Origin: an uncultured Clostridia bacterium
Lineage (GTDB): Bacteria > Bacillota > Clostridia > Oscillospirales > Ruminococcaceae
Length of the DNA stretch: 57,358 bases
Assembly: GCA_946498095.1 (NCBI GenBank)
Contig: CAMMMX010000019.1
Coordinates: 1-57,358 of the forward strand
Direction: 5' to 3'
Shown here: positions 1-10,148 of the stretch, one piece after another
Position numbering within the stretch: position 1 is the first letter of the stretch
Layout: each line of letters opens with the position of its first letter
Program-made: the position numbers and the translations under genes
The notes under the pieces: generated by a model
What the model was told of the DNA's origin: nothing
What the model saw: the letters and a program-made list of their open reading frames with translations, nothing else
The model's database searches: none

Positions 1-54
1 TTATTTACTCTCCACAGCCGAGCTGGGGGTTCTTCTTGTGCTAAAGCATTTAAT

Positions 55-100
55 AGAAGAAAGGAGCATCGGGTTACATAACCCGATGCTCCTTTCTTCT
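55..100. terminator. Bidirectional terminator hairpin
   Basis: A perfect 21-bp inverted repeat (55-75 with 80-100) closes a 4-nt loop. Both 3' arms end in a pyrimidine-rich CTCCTTTCTTCT stretch. It lies 16 bp past the stop of the leftward amidase gene and can also end a rightward transcript entering from the left edge. Positions 1-54 hold no recognisable gene. Confidence 0.75.
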
Positions 101-116
101 TATGCAGACATACGAT

Positions 117-938
117 TTACGCGTTCCCTGTATATTTCGATGGTGGGAGCTCATGAGACATGAAGAATTTTTCAATTCCATCGACAACGCCTTCTGCTAT
201 TTTATCCTGGTACTCATCGCTGATCAGCTTTTCCAACTCACTCGGCGTTGTAACAAAGCCAGTTTCAAGCAACACGGATGGCGCGGTGGTTTCCCGATTG
301 ACAAACATGGATACTTCTGATTTTATTCCAATACTTCTTGCGCCAGTTGCCTCGGCAACAGCTTCCTGTACACATGTTGCCAGGCCCTCGCTATAGGCGT
401 CCTTTGGCAGATACCAGGTCTCCACGCCAGAAGTTACAGTATCATTTTCCAGTGAATTTTGATGAATGGCAATAAAAAGATCCGCTTGAATCGAATTGCT
501 TAAATTTGCCCGATCGCCCAAAGAGATAAATTCGTCTGTACGGCGTGTCATTACAACCGTATAACCTTTCTCTTTCAGCTTTTCTTCCACCTTTAATGCA
601 ATCTCTAGGTTAATATCCTTTTCATATTGATCCCCATTACCGATTGCACCGGAATCCTTGCCACCATGTCCTGCATCCACAACGATACAACGTTTGGTAG
701 ACTCTTTTTGAGCTGCCGTCACTGAAACAGCCTGTAAATAAGCAGCTGGGGAACCGATGCAAGGAATGTAACTGAGTGGATCGTTTTCACCCGACGATGC
801 GCCTACCTTAATTATGACAATAAAAAGAATGACAAGTACTGAAAAACCGGCAAACACCCTGCGACGAAACCTTTGCCGAGCACGTCTCTTCATTCTTTTT
901 CTGTAGGCAGCCCTGCCTAAGGATCTTGGTTTTTCCAT
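117..938 (-). CDS. Membrane-anchored N-acetylmuramoyl-L-alanine amidase (Amidase_3)
   Basis: A 273-aa peptidoglycan amidase that should cut the bond between N-acetylmuramic acid and the stem peptide outside the membrane. A strongly basic N-terminus (residues 1-27) is followed by one membrane segment (about 28-46), giving a signal-anchor layout with the catalytic domain outside. The Amidase_3 zinc site is complete: H91 in VDAGHGG, E106 in YEKDIN, H159 in IAIHQNS, and the catalytic E225 in LLETGF. The size and single N-terminal anchor resemble CwlD-type enzymes, but without spore genes nearby the exact role (sporulation, division or turnover) cannot be settled. It is monocistronic, with a terminator downstream and an extended -10 candidate upstream. 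Confidence 0.92.
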   Translation of the reverse strand: MEKPRSLGRAAYRKRMKRRARQRFRRRVFAGFSVLVILFIVIIKVGASSGENDPLSYIPCIGSPAAYLQAVSVTAAQKESTKRCIVVDAGHGGKDSGAIGNGDQYEKDINLEIALKVEEKLKEKGYTVVMTRRTDEFISLGDRANLSNSIQADLFIAIHQNSLENDTVTSGVETWYLPKDAYSEGLATCVQEAVAEATGARSIGIKSEVSMFVNRETTAPSVLLETGFVTTPSELEKLISDEYQDKIAEGVVDGIEKFFMSHELPPSKYTGNA

Positions 939-1049
939 GTTTTCTCTCCTACCCGCGCCTATCGTTTGAAACCGTCCTGCTTATCCGGTCGGCCATTTTT
1001 TAAATATGAACCATTCTGTCTATTCAATACGAAAAAAGTCAACAGATGC

Positions 1050-1058
1050 ATTATAGCA
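1050..1058 (-). promoter_or_regulatory. Extended -10 promoter candidate for the amidase
   Basis: On the minus strand the bases read TGCTATAAT, an extended -10 element. No convincing -35 hexamer lies at 17 bp, which is common for extended -10 promoters. It sits 112 bp upstream of the amidase start. Confidence 0.4.
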
Positions 1059-1212
1059 CATAATTGTTTCAAAGTTATGTTTTTGAAAAAGTTTTTTTCA
1101 AAGCGCAAATGTCATTTTTACACAGTATAGCCTATTGGCAGAAAACTATACAAACTCCAGTTTTTTAAAACTTTCAGGTTTAACAAGCATTCTCCGCGGG
1201 TATGTACCGATC

Positions 1213-1242
1213 AAAAAGCGGGACGGCATGATACCGTCCCGC
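1213..1242 (-). terminator. Rho-independent terminator of the alpha-mannosidase gene
   Basis: A 9-bp GC-rich stem (1218-1226 with 1234-1242) is followed on the minus strand by TTTTT (1217-1213). It begins 14 bp after the mannosidase stop codon. Confidence 0.88.
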
Positions 1243-1255
1243 CATATCCTTTTTC

Positions 1256-4078
1256 TTATTTCGCCACACTCAGTCGAAGTGTCTCGAAACGGTTAGCCTC
1301 TAATGTGAACTGCGCTTGATTGCCCTGTGTATGAACCGGACGTTCCGCATTGGACTCCTCATGGATGTTCGCAAAGGATGCTCCACGAAGTTCCCAAGCG
1401 AAAGAGAGTGTGCATTCACTGTTTTTGCCACTAACGTTATACAGTCTGACGATCAAATCGCCGGAACCGTCTTCCGCCAATTTGACACCCTGTATGACAG
1501 CATCGCCGCTGCATTGCATGAAGGACTGCGAAAGTGGCATCGTTCCCTTATGTGAACGTCCAGGCAATGCGTTAAGCTCATGCCACAAGCAAAAGGCATT
1601 TTCCACTAACGCCCCATTATCCGAAGCGTCGGCCAGACCAAGATAAAGCTTGATCTTGTGGATTCCATATTCTGGATACGGATCCGGATCGTAAGAAGCG
1701 CGAATCAGATTGACCGAAATTTCATCATGGAAGCCACGGTACCCGTACTTGCTGTCCGACGACAACATCAACGAAGTACCCTCCTCCTCGGGAACTACTG
1801 CGATAAAGCTATTACCCGGCAAATCCATATCCGCTTCCTCGCGTTGCAGAACACCTGCCGGCACGTCATACTTATACCCAGCAGCTTTCTGCGCAATCGG
1901 CATGGTGAACCGAAGCTCCGGCATGCCGTCCTGTACGTTCCCAATTTCATGCCAGTCACAGGTAACGTCCACCCAGATGCCAGGACGGAGCTCATCAATC
2001 ATCAATACTGCACGAAGGGTGCTGCGGCTCCATTTCGCTTCAATTGCAATCCCCTTACGAAGCTGTGTTCCACCAAAACCGACCGGCCTGATACGTACGC
2101 TGTCGAAATGCTTGATGTTCATCAAACGGCCGACACGCCATGCTGTCATACCGCGGTCCGTATCCTCGTCAATGATGCGGAATCCACCGCGCCCACCTTC
2201 CCGCAAGAGCTCCCGTCCGGTCGTTTTATCCAGCATGGAAACGATCTCCGCTGTTTGCAAATCAAGCTGCACACGCAGGAATTTGTTTTCCAGAACATAG
2301 TCATGCGCTGCCTCTACCCACTGCCATTCTCCCGGTTCACCAAAGTGCATCGGTGAAAGGCTATCTTCACTTTTCCGTAGGATGTAGGTGGAATACCCGC
2401 ACGCAGGCGCCTCGACATCTACCAGGACACGAACAAAATCATGGCCCCAATAATGTTCCGTACCGCTTTGCAGCACTTGATGGGCAACCTTGTTACCTTT
2501 TTCATCATAGAAAGCTATCAACGGAATGTCCGCACCCGACCAGTCCCAAACGGTAATTTCCACGTTATCATGGCGCGCGCAAGTGGCAGCATTAAACACA
2601 TGGTAAATACGGGTATCTCCGTAACCGCGGTCAACCTGGGAAATCTTGAAGTCAGCAATACCATTGCCGACACCCGCTCCCTCGCTACGGCTAAAGGAAG
2701 GTGTGCCACAATCATAAGCAGAGGTATCGATTTGCGCCGCAATTGCACGCAACGCCTGCAACTTCTGTGTATTTGCTAGGGCAATACTTTCCTGAAATTG
2801 TCCCATAGCATACTCACGGGTATCTATGACACCGGAGCCAGTAACAATATCATGGAACTGGTTAAAGAGGATTTTTTCCCAAGCAGTTTCAAAACGTTTG
2901 CCTTGGTAAGCAAACCCTGTCTTCAAGGCAGCTGAAGCAGCAAATTCCTCCGCCTCCATGAGCGTACGTTCGCCAACACGGTTTGCCAACTTAATCCGGG
3001 TCTGCGTCGTATAGCAGCCAGTAAAGACCGGATTGAGCTCGGTATCCCGATGCGGCAACTGATCCCCAAAACGGGATTCAATGGTCTGGAAGAATTTACG
3101 ATATGTAGCGAACTCGATGGTCGGATACACAGGCCAAGACTGCATATCGTGCAGACGATCGATATCCCGGCGGGAAGGCCCTCCGCCATGGTCGCCTACG
3201 CCGTACACCTTCAGCATGGTATCAATTCCGAGCTCACGACAGGGCGCCAGCATCCGGGAAGCCACATTACCGTCGATTACCGAATTATAAAACGCACCGT
3301 CCATAAAGATCAGAACGCGCTCACCCGACGGTGCATGCCACCATTGCAGCTGCGGGTCAACAGAACCACGGCAATGATAATAATATTTAATCCCTGCTTT
3401 GGAAAGAATTTCAGGCAGATTTGCACTATGGCCGAAGGTGTCCGGCTCAAAGTCCAACTGGAAATTTTCCTTCGGCACGTCAAGCAGGTTGCTCAAATAC
3501 TGCCGGGTGTACAGCAGATGACGCGCCATAGACTCTCCATTGGGCATATTTTTGTCAGCCTCTACCCAGGTAGATGCCGTTACCTCCCAACGCCCTTCTT
3601 TCACTCGCTCACGGATCTCATCCAGCATTTCCTGGCTTCCGTATTCTTCCACAATCTTATAACAGGACGCTTGGCTTTGCGCAAATGTAAAATCCGGGTA
3701 CTCACGCAGCAGATCCAGCATCGTTTGGAACGTATCCAGCGTGACGGAGACCGTTTCGTCGAACCGCCACATCCAGTTCATATCAATATGTGCATGCGCG
3801 ACACACATTAATGTGTAACGTTTCGCGTCAGCAGACATGACGCTCAGCATCCCTTCCGCCGTCTCTCCTGCCTGCTTGGAGATGCACCCCTCCGCTTTGA
3901 TTTGCTCCAGTACGTAATCGGCTGATTTGCACAGCACGTCCTCATACTTGCCTCCACAAAGCTTATCCAGCTCGGCACCGTAGGTCAGCTGTCCCACGAT
4001 ACGATCCGCCCAGTAACCCTCGTGGCAGTTGGAGCGTATGGTATGGATTTTGACATCCATCCGACTCATTCTCATCAC
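1256..4078 (-). CDS. Alpha-mannosidase, glycoside hydrolase family 38
   Basis: A 940-aa retaining exo-alpha-mannosidase that removes alpha-linked mannose, probably from host or yeast glycans or imported oligosaccharides. The GH38 zinc/catalytic signature is clear: H95-A-H97-I-D99 with W102, and the nucleophile D213 in EPDTFGHS with H217. The long C-terminal half is the expected beta-sandwich part, so the length is normal for bacterial GH38. No signal peptide is seen, so it should act in the cytoplasm. The start follows GAAAGGA; alternative in-frame ATGs at residues 2, 4 and 7 are close. It has its own promoter (TTGACT-17-TAGAAT) and terminator, so it is probably monocistronic. Confidence 0.95.
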   Translation of the reverse strand: MMRMSRMDVKIHTIRSNCHEGYWADRIVGQLTYGAELDKLCGGKYEDVLCKSADYVLEQIKAEGCISKQAGETAEGMLSVMSADAKRYTLMCVAHAHIDMNWMWRFDETVSVTLDTFQTMLDLLREYPDFTFAQSQASCYKIVEEYGSQEMLDEIRERVKEGRWEVTASTWVEADKNMPNGESMARHLLYTRQYLSNLLDVPKENFQLDFEPDTFGHSANLPEILSKAGIKYYYHCRGSVDPQLQWWHAPSGERVLIFMDGAFYNSVIDGNVASRMLAPCRELGIDTMLKVYGVGDHGGGPSRRDIDRLHDMQSWPVYPTIEFATYRKFFQTIESRFGDQLPHRDTELNPVFTGCYTTQTRIKLANRVGERTLMEAEEFAASAALKTGFAYQGKRFETAWEKILFNQFHDIVTGSGVIDTREYAMGQFQESIALANTQKLQALRAIAAQIDTSAYDCGTPSFSRSEGAGVGNGIADFKISQVDRGYGDTRIYHVFNAATCARHDNVEITVWDWSGADIPLIAFYDEKGNKVAHQVLQSGTEHYWGHDFVRVLVDVEAPACGYSTYILRKSEDSLSPMHFGEPGEWQWVEAAHDYVLENKFLRVQLDLQTAEIVSMLDKTTGRELLREGGRGGFRIIDEDTDRGMTAWRVGRLMNIKHFDSVRIRPVGFGGTQLRKGIAIEAKWSRSTLRAVLMIDELRPGIWVDVTCDWHEIGNVQDGMPELRFTMPIAQKAAGYKYDVPAGVLQREEADMDLPGNSFIAVVPEEEGTSLMLSSDSKYGYRGFHDEISVNLIRASYDPDPYPEYGIHKIKLYLGLADASDNGALVENAFCLWHELNALPGRSHKGTMPLSQSFMQCSGDAVIQGVKLAEDGSGDLIVRLYNVSGKNSECTLSFAWELRGASFANIHEESNAERPVHTQGNQAQFTLEANRFETLRLSVAK

Positions 4079-4116
4079 CCTAATCCTTTCTTCCAGTTTA
4101 TCTAGTGTCTAAGTCT

Positions 4117-4145
4117 ATTCTATTGGCTTCTTACAAAGAAGTCAA
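4117..4145 (-). promoter_or_regulatory. Sigma-A type promoter of the alpha-mannosidase gene
   Basis: On the minus strand TTGACT (4145-4140), a 17-bp spacer, and TAGAAT (4122-4117). The expected transcript starts about 30 nt before the RBS and start codon. Confidence 0.65.
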
Positions 4146-4256
4146 CCACTTTTCAAAATATTTTTCCTTAAAGCCATCTTTGACGCAGGATAGTCTGTCC
4201 CTGCAAAAGCCATTCCTATTATGGACCCTTGCGCAAGGAAACGGATTCCTCTGGAT

Positions 4257-5900
4257 TCATGACAACACGCCCTCCAAGTTATGTTTTTCATCAATGGGTA
4301 TGATCGCATCCATCACGCCGTTCAGTGTGGCATCATGTGTGATCAGTACCACTGTCTTTCTCTCTTTCAATCGCCGTATCATTTCAATCATCTCATGAGT
4401 CAGACTGATGTCCAACGCAGAGGTGGGTTCATCCATCACAATGATAGGCGTATCCTTGTACAAAGCCCTCGCAAGCGCAACCCTTTGACGCTGTCCACCG
4501 GACAAATTGCATCCTCCCTCTTCGACACCTGTTTGGAGTCCCTCCGGCAGCGTATTGATAACCTCGTCCAGCCGCGCCATAGAAACGCTCTCCTTCAGCC
4601 GTTCCTCATCAACCTGTGTTGCAAAACCCGTGATATTTTGCTCCACACTTCCCATAAACAGCGAGCAATTCTGATCGATATAGGATACTAATGGTGCAGC
4701 GTCCGCTGTCCCCTGCACGCGCCTTCCTTGGATCACGATCTCCCCCTTATCAGGGGCAAGAATCCCCAGTAGCAGTTTCACCAGCGTGCTTTTTCCACTG
4801 CCAATAGCCCCTCGTAGCCCAACACAGGTACAACTGCGGATGGTTGCATGGAAGTTCTCGAATATCTTCCGCTGCCCATATGCAAACGAGAGTCCCCGCA
4901 CCTCTATCGCCGGGTCCGCTGCCCAATACTCCCGTCCATCCGGCAACGCCGCATCCTCCCTCGGCAAGGAAAGGATTTCATCAACAACCTCAGCCGAAAT
5001 TTTTGCGACCTGTAACATCCCAGCCTTCTCCGTGATGTTGACAATCGCGCCGGTGATATAGCTAGATATATTGACATAGAAGTAGACCGTCCCGATAGGC
5101 AGTCCACAGATGACCGCTGAAAAATAAACGATAAACGCCTCCCTGGACAGGTTGGCGATCCAAAAGCCCAGCTCGTACAGCTTACTGATCTTCCCTTCAC
5201 GCAGCCTTGCCTGCCGAGCGCCATCCCAATCCTGCCGTACATGCCTGAAAAAACGGTATGCACCCCGATAGACATGGAAAACGCTTAACGTATCCACCAC
5301 ATCTATCAGTGTCTGCTGCTCCTTCCTCCCTGTTTCCACCGAGACATCCGCTGCTGCTTTCATCGGTTTCACAAAAAACAGGGAAACGCAGCAGATAGCC
5401 GCCGACGCCAGCGAGACGAGCAGGATTCGCCAATCCATCACCAGAAGCAAGACAATGCAGCCTGTCACAACAATCGCATCCTTGATAACGGAGCCAAAGG
5501 AGTTCTGCACAAAATCGCTGTATTTACTCAGGCCATCGCTGACACTGTAAATCACTTGTCCACTGTGGCGCAACCGCGCTCTGCTAATTTTATAGTGGAC
5601 AATTGATTCATACACCTTAGTTTTGAGTTGAACCCATTGTGTCTGTATATATTTCTGATTCAGGTAATTCGACAGGAAAAGCACCGGCATCAGTGCCAGC
5701 AGCAGGACAGCATACAAGATCACTCGTTTGAAGTATTCTGGCTGATTCAGCTGGAAGGCATTGAGCAAATCCTTGGTCATAAAGGAAACCAGGAAAGCGA
5801 TGACGGAAAATATCGTGAAATATACCGATTGCCACAAAATGATTTGAGCAAGATGCGGTTGTAACAGTCTCAACACAACAGGATACTGCTTATTCTTCAT
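4257..5900 (-). CDS. ABC transporter, fused permease/ATPase (second half-transporter)
   Basis: A 547-aa type IV (exporter-type) ABC half-transporter. The N-terminal ~310 residues contain about six hydrophobic segments; the ATPase follows with Walker A GAIGSGKST, signature LSGGQRQR, Walker B IIVMDEPTS with catalytic Glu, and the H-loop in LITHD. ATG at 5900 is preceded by GGAGAGGA at a good distance and overlaps the preceding gene by 11 bp. An in-frame ATG at 5915 has no good RBS. The tight overlap with the next half-transporter argues for a heterodimeric exporter. Both nucleotide sites look canonical. The substrate (drug, peptide or lipid) cannot be read from sequence, and no precursor peptide gene is adjacent. 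Confidence 0.92.
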   Translation of the reverse strand: MKNKQYPVVLRLLQPHLAQIILWQSVYFTIFSVIAFLVSFMTKDLLNAFQLNQPEYFKRVILYAVLLLALMPVLFLSNYLNQKYIQTQWVQLKTKVYESIVHYKISRARLRHSGQVIYSVSDGLSKYSDFVQNSFGSVIKDAIVVTGCIVLLLVMDWRILLVSLASAAICCVSLFFVKPMKAAADVSVETGRKEQQTLIDVVDTLSVFHVYRGAYRFFRHVRQDWDGARQARLREGKISKLYELGFWIANLSREAFIVYFSAVICGLPIGTVYFYVNISSYITGAIVNITEKAGMLQVAKISAEVVDEILSLPREDAALPDGREYWAADPAIEVRGLSFAYGQRKIFENFHATIRSCTCVGLRGAIGSGKSTLVKLLLGILAPDKGEIVIQGRRVQGTADAAPLVSYIDQNCSLFMGSVEQNITGFATQVDEERLKESVSMARLDEVINTLPEGLQTGVEEGGCNLSGGQRQRVALARALYKDTPIIVMDEPTSALDISLTHEMIEMIRRLKERKTVVLITHDATLNGVMDAIIPIDEKHNLEGVLS

Positions 5901-7578
5901 CGATTTCCTCTCCATTCTCTATAAAGTGCTGATATGATGCGCATACCTGTACCAAGCTATCATGCGTACCGGTAAAAACTCCGTCAGGGCTGATAAAGAC
6001 AACTTTGTCAGCCTTTTTGGCAAGCGTAATATCATGTGTCACCAACACAGGCGTGCTCTTTTGGCATAACCCCTGTATCTGACAAAAAATCTCATCCCGC
6101 ATCCCAGCGTCCACCGACGATGTCGGCTCATCTAGCAATATCAGGGGAGCCCGTTTGGCAAAGGCACGAGCGATCGAAATGGATTGCCTTTGGCCGCCCG
6201 ACAGGTTGCTGCTATCCTGGTTCAAAACCGTATCATATTGCTGCGGTAATTCTTCGATAAAACGGCATTCCAAAGTCTTTCCAATTTCCATGCACTGCTC
6301 CCTGCTCAGCTCTTCGTTGGAGCCATACTCGATGTTCTCATAAACCGTCACCGGAAACAAACGCGGCTCCTGCGAGACAAACGAAAACGCATCCCGTGCA
6401 TAACTTCTTTGTCCATCATATACTTCTATCTCGCCCGTCTCCGGAATCAGCTCCCCTAGGACCAACTTGAGTAAAGTCGTTTTTCCTGCACCACTTGGTC
6501 CTACGATAGCCGTCACTACGCCCGGTTCAACATCCAGGTTCAGGTGCTCGAAAACCGCCTTCCCCTCCCGGTAGGCAAAACTGACATCTTTCAGCCGTAT
6601 CCCTGCCGGCTGGCTGCCCTCTGTTTCTTCTTGTTCCAGCTTCTCTTTCTCCGACAGAAAGTCCTCTAGCAACTTTACCGGTGGCTTTAAGGAAACGATG
6701 CCCTGGTAGCTGTCTATCATCTGCTTGACGTTGTTTAGGATTTTAAAAAATAAGACGTCCGTAATAAAGATAGCGCCCAATGAGACGTCTCCTATTTTCC
6801 ATAACAAGCCGCAAACTATCGGGACTCCCACTCCTATCAGTATCTGCGAGAGATATTGCATCACTTGTGCCTTCATTTGTATTTTGACCAGGCTCATATT
6901 GGAGCGCAGGGTATCTACCATCAGTTTCCCAAACCTGTCTGACAGGGCTTCCTGCATCCCGTAGTTCTTGATGACATCGATATTTGAAACCGCCTCGTTA
7001 TAGTAGGAGTAGCTCTTTCCTTCCTGCCCCATAATCTGATAGATATGGTGCTGCATCGCCCCTATGGTACTGTACAAAAACGCCATGATCGGTATCAGGA
7101 CAAGCATGAATATCAGCAGCTTCCAAGATATCATAAACGCCACATAGCATACAATAAGGGTTGCAGAAAAAACTGAAATCGCAAAATTGATGTAAATAGA
7201 GTAGCTTCCCGCGACTTGACTGTTCGCATGGTACAACCGGCTGTACTCGCCGGAGGGTAACTCCCTTTTCAGCCGCGTTATGTTAAATGTGAAGAGATCT
7301 TTTAAACGGTATTCAATATTCAGGTTAAGCTTCAGGCTGAGATACCCCGCCATGAAGACACAAAACACGTAGAACAGGATCACCAAGCAGTCGCCGAGAA
7401 AGTAGCCGCTCGCTTTGGCAAGATTTTTCTGTTCCACACTATCCATTACCCCCTGAAGCATGACCGATAACAGTAGACTCATCACGCTCCCCAGCAGTAA
7501 GCTGATCAACGTCATTCCTAGTACCAGCCATTTATGCTCCTTCATTTCCTTTCCCGTTTGCCTCATTACATTTGTCAT
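5890..7578 (-). CDS. ABC transporter, fused permease/ATPase (first half-transporter)
   Basis: A 562-aa exporter-type half-transporter and the upstream partner of the preceding entry. The transmembrane part spans roughly residues 15-290. The ATPase shows Walker A GPSGAGKTT (about 360-368), signature LSGGQRQS (459-466), Walker B LILLDEPTS (about 479-487), and the H-loop in LVTHD. Only the two ABC genes form the unit, with stop/start overlap. It diverges from the YyaL-type gene across an AT-rich 290-bp gap. No accessory membrane fusion protein or regulator is present. Confidence 0.92.
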   Translation of the reverse strand: MTNVMRQTGKEMKEHKWLVLGMTLISLLLGSVMSLLLSVMLQGVMDSVEQKNLAKASGYFLGDCLVILFYVFCVFMAGYLSLKLNLNIEYRLKDLFTFNITRLKRELPSGEYSRLYHANSQVAGSYSIYINFAISVFSATLIVCYVAFMISWKLLIFMLVLIPIMAFLYSTIGAMQHHIYQIMGQEGKSYSYYNEAVSNIDVIKNYGMQEALSDRFGKLMVDTLRSNMSLVKIQMKAQVMQYLSQILIGVGVPIVCGLLWKIGDVSLGAIFITDVLFFKILNNVKQMIDSYQGIVSLKPPVKLLEDFLSEKEKLEQEETEGSQPAGIRLKDVSFAYREGKAVFEHLNLDVEPGVVTAIVGPSGAGKTTLLKLVLGELIPETGEIEVYDGQRSYARDAFSFVSQEPRLFPVTVYENIEYGSNEELSREQCMEIGKTLECRFIEELPQQYDTVLNQDSSNLSGGQRQSISIARAFAKRAPLILLDEPTSSVDAGMRDEIFCQIQGLCQKSTPVLVTHDITLAKKADKVVFISPDGVFTGTHDSLVQVCASYQHFIENGEEIDEE

Positions 7579-7873
7579 ATCTCCCGCTCCTTTTCACGAA
7601 TACTCCGTCGGGTAATGGATGATCTCGTTGCACAATAAAAACAAATCACACGCTATATTCCTTTTTTTCATATTATACAGCTGTATTTCCACGCTTTCTT
7701 TTTAAATCCATTTCTTTTATATTAATATTTAAAAAATTAGATAATTTTATTTTAAGATGTGCAAGCGATTTACATTTAAATAATTAATTACCACATGAGA
7801 GACTCCGCTCATAACTGCAATGAAACGGGAAATCATAAAAAGGATAAGAAGGATCTTTTAGGAAGTGATCACC
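7579..7873. other. AT-rich divergent intergenic region
   Basis: Separates the leftward ABC operon from the rightward YyaL-type gene. It is strongly AT-rich around 7640-7790 and contains TATAAT on the minus strand at about 7672-7677, but no -35 of quality at the right spacing. No small ORF with an RBS was seen. Confidence 0.5.
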
Positions 7874-9907
7874 ATGTACAGAACGCAAACACCCAACCGC
7901 CTCATTTACGAAAAATCCCCCTACCTTTTGCAGCATGCCTATAACCCCGTCGACTGGTACCCCTGGGGGGAAGAGGCTTTTTCCAAGGCACACCAGGAGG
8001 ACAAGCCCGTTTTTCTCAGCATCGGTTATTCCACCTGCCATTGGTGCCATGTCATGGCGCATGAGTCCTTCGAGGACAAGGAGGTTGCAGCACTTTTAAA
8101 TCGCTCTTTCGTGCCGGTTAAGGTGGACCGAGAGGAACGCCCCGACGTCGACGCGGTATACATGGCGGTCTGCCAGATGTTTACCGGCCAGGGAGGTTGG
8201 CCGATGACCGTCCTGCTGACGCCAGATCAAAAGCCTTTTTTTGCCGGGACCTACTTCCCGAAAAACGATCAACGCGGCATGCCTGGGCTGATAACACTGC
8301 TACAAGCTGTGGCTGACCAGTGGCAAAACAGTCGTGACACTTTGCTGGCAACATCGAAAGAAGCGGTTCGTCTTCTGACACAGGATTCCTCCAATTCGAA
8401 AGAAAACGAGCTGTCTACCACTCCCTTCAAGCAAGCCTACGCCTATTTTTCGCAGATGTACGACAAGCACTATGGAGGTTTTGGCGGCGCACCGAAATTC
8501 CCCACTCCGCACAACCTGCTTTTCCTGATGCGTTACGCCTATTATGAAAAGGACAACCATGCGATGGAACTGGTGGAAGGTACGCTCCGGCAGATGTATC
8601 GCGGGGGTATCTTTGATCATATCGGCGGCGGCTTTTCCCGCTACTCAACTGACGCAAAATGGCTGATTCCTCATTTTGAAAAAATGCTTTACGACAATGC
8701 TCTGCTGACGATTTCCTATCTGGAGGCCTTTCAAATCACCAGGAATCCGCTGTACCGACGGGTTGCCGAAAGGACCATCGGCTACGTCCTTCGAGAGCTC
8801 TCCCTCCCTCACGGAGGTTTTGCCAGCGCACAGGATGCCGATACCCTGTCTGAAGACGGCACCCCACAAGAAGGCGGCTATTACCTTCTGACACCGGATG
8901 AAATCCGCACAGTCCTTGGAAAAACAGACGGCGACTACTTTATCCGGCATTTCGGCATCACTGAGCAGGGACATCTATGTGGCAGAAGCATCCCAAACCT
9001 CTTGGAAAACGAATCCTTTGCCCGCTATGACGAACGAATTCCCCCGCTTTGCGAGAAGCTGCTTGCTTACCGGCAAAAGCGCGCTACGCTTCATCGAGAC
9101 GACAAAGCGCTCACCTCCTGGAACGCACTGATGATCGTTGCACTTGCTAAGGCCGCTTTCATTCTTAAAGAAAACGCCTATTTGTCCCGCGCCAAGGAGG
9201 CCATGGCCTTTATACAGGATTATCTGACTGCACCGGACGGCCGTTTATTTTTACGTTACCGGGACGGGGAAGCCGCCGTGCCTGGGCTGCTGGAGGACTA
9301 CGCTTTTACTGTATGGGCCTTACTTTGCCTTTATGAAACGGAATATGATGCAACCCATCTCCAAGAAGCATTGCGTCTCACCAACGAAATCGTGCGCCTT
9401 TTTGGCGACGGCAAAGAGGGAGGCTTTTTCCTTTATGGCAACGATGTTCCGCAACTGATTGCCCGTCCGAAGGAAACCTATGACGGCGCGATCCCGTCGG
9501 GGAATTCCGTAGCCGGGTATGTGCTGGAAAAACTATCAGCTTTGACAGTGCTACCGAAGATGATGGAATGGTCCCGCAGGCAGGCTGCATTTCTTGCCGG
9601 TTCCTGTGCAGAGCACCCTGCTGCCTGTTCCTTCGGCTTGACGTCCCTCCAGTTGGCGCTGTATCCGTCCACGCAAGCCATATGCGTACTAGAAGACGAG
9701 GAGCAAAAGACGCAGCAAATGCGGGAGATAACCTCCAGACAGTTTCATCCTAGCCTGTCCATTCTGGTGAAGACTCCTTCGCATCCGCTTGACTTTCTGC
9801 CCGTTCTGTCCGGCTATCTGTGTAAGGATGGCCAGGACACCTTCTACGTCTGCCGGGATCATGTCTGTAGTGCCACTAGCCATGATCCACAATCGGTCAT
9901 TGGATGA
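7874..9907 (+). CDS. YyaL/SPATA20-type thioredoxin-fold protein (DUF255) with an alpha-barrel domain
   Basis: About 677 aa, the normal length for the DUF255/YyaL family. The N-terminus has a thioredoxin-like domain with a CxxC pair (C55-H-W-C58 in STCHWCHVM). The remainder resembles six-hairpin (N-acylglucosamine epimerase-like) repeats, with segments such as [18 protein letters not shown] and [11 protein letters not shown] typical of the family. The cellular function is not established. ATG at 7874 is preferred, with AGGA 10 nt upstream; a GTG at 7865 in the same frame is the alternative. It is likely cytosolic, and monocistronic, divergent from the ABC operon. Confidence 0.93.
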   Translation: MYRTQTPNRLIYEKSPYLLQHAYNPVDWYPWGEEAFSKAHQEDKPVFLSIGYSTCHWCHVMAHESFEDKEVAALLNRSFVPVKVDREERPDVDAVYMAVCQMFTGQGGWPMTVLLTPDQKPFFAGTYFPKNDQRGMPGLITLLQAVADQWQNSRDTLLATSKEAVRLLTQDSSNSKENELSTTPFKQAYAYFSQMYDKHYGGFGGAPKFPTPHNLLFLMRYAYYEKDNHAMELVEGTLRQMYRGGIFDHIGGGFSRYSTDAKWLIPHFEKMLYDNALLTISYLEAFQITRNPLYRRVAERTIGYVLRELSLPHGGFASAQDADTLSEDGTPQEGGYYLLTPDEIRTVLGKTDGDYFIRHFGITEQGHLCGRSIPNLLENESFARYDERIPPLCEKLLAYRQKRATLHRDDKALTSWNALMIVALAKAAFILKENAYLSRAKEAMAFIQDYLTAPDGRLFLRYRDGEAAVPGLLEDYAFTVWALLCLYETEYDATHLQEALRLTNEIVRLFGDGKEGGFFLYGNDVPQLIARPKETYDGAIPSGNSVAGYVLEKLSALTVLPKMMEWSRRQAAFLAGSCAEHPAACSFGLTSLQLALYPSTQAICVLEDEEQKTQQMREITSRQFHPSLSILVKTPSHPLDFLPVLSGYLCKDGQDTFYVCRDHVCSATSHDPQSVIG

Positions 9908-10053
9908 ACAAACTCGTAGCGAAACTGAGGAGCCGTCTGATCGCCGAACATCTTCCCTATCGAGATGCTCTCGGTGGAAATCACGGTAACAGATCGAAAC
10001 CTCTTCCGGTATGCCTGTAAAAAGCGTCGACGGGCTTGGATTCGCATATGATA

Positions 10054-10092
10054 GCAATGCCGCCATGGAGATTTGCCCCATGGCGGCATTGC
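10054..10092. terminator. Strong palindrome between convergent genes
   Basis: A perfect 15-bp stem (10054-10068 with 10078-10092) with a 9-nt loop lies between the YyaL-type gene and the leftward gene ending at 10149. No U-tract follows on either strand, so it is a terminator-like or mRNA-end-protecting hairpin. Confidence 0.45.
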
Positions 10093-10148
10093 ATCACCGG
10101 GAACGGAAGAGGATCCGTCGACATTCAAGAAGCGCCATGCAATCCCTG

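Larger units (their letters stand above)
939..1255. other. Intergenic region between two leftward genes
   Basis: No coding signal. It carries the terminator of the mannosidase gene at its right end and a leftward extended -10 candidate for the amidase at 1050-1058. The middle is T/A-rich with several homopolymer runs. Confidence 0.6.

Noticed and set aside
3050-3811. 253-codon plus-strand ORF inside the alpha-mannosidase gene
   Set aside because: Antisense shadow of a gene with complete GH38 motifs.
9859-10128. 89-codon minus-strand ORF between the YyaL-type gene and the hypothetical gene
   Set aside because: It overlaps the end of the YyaL-type gene and a palindrome, has no RBS and matches no family I know, although part of it (VTVISTESISIGKMFGDQTA) looks protein-like.
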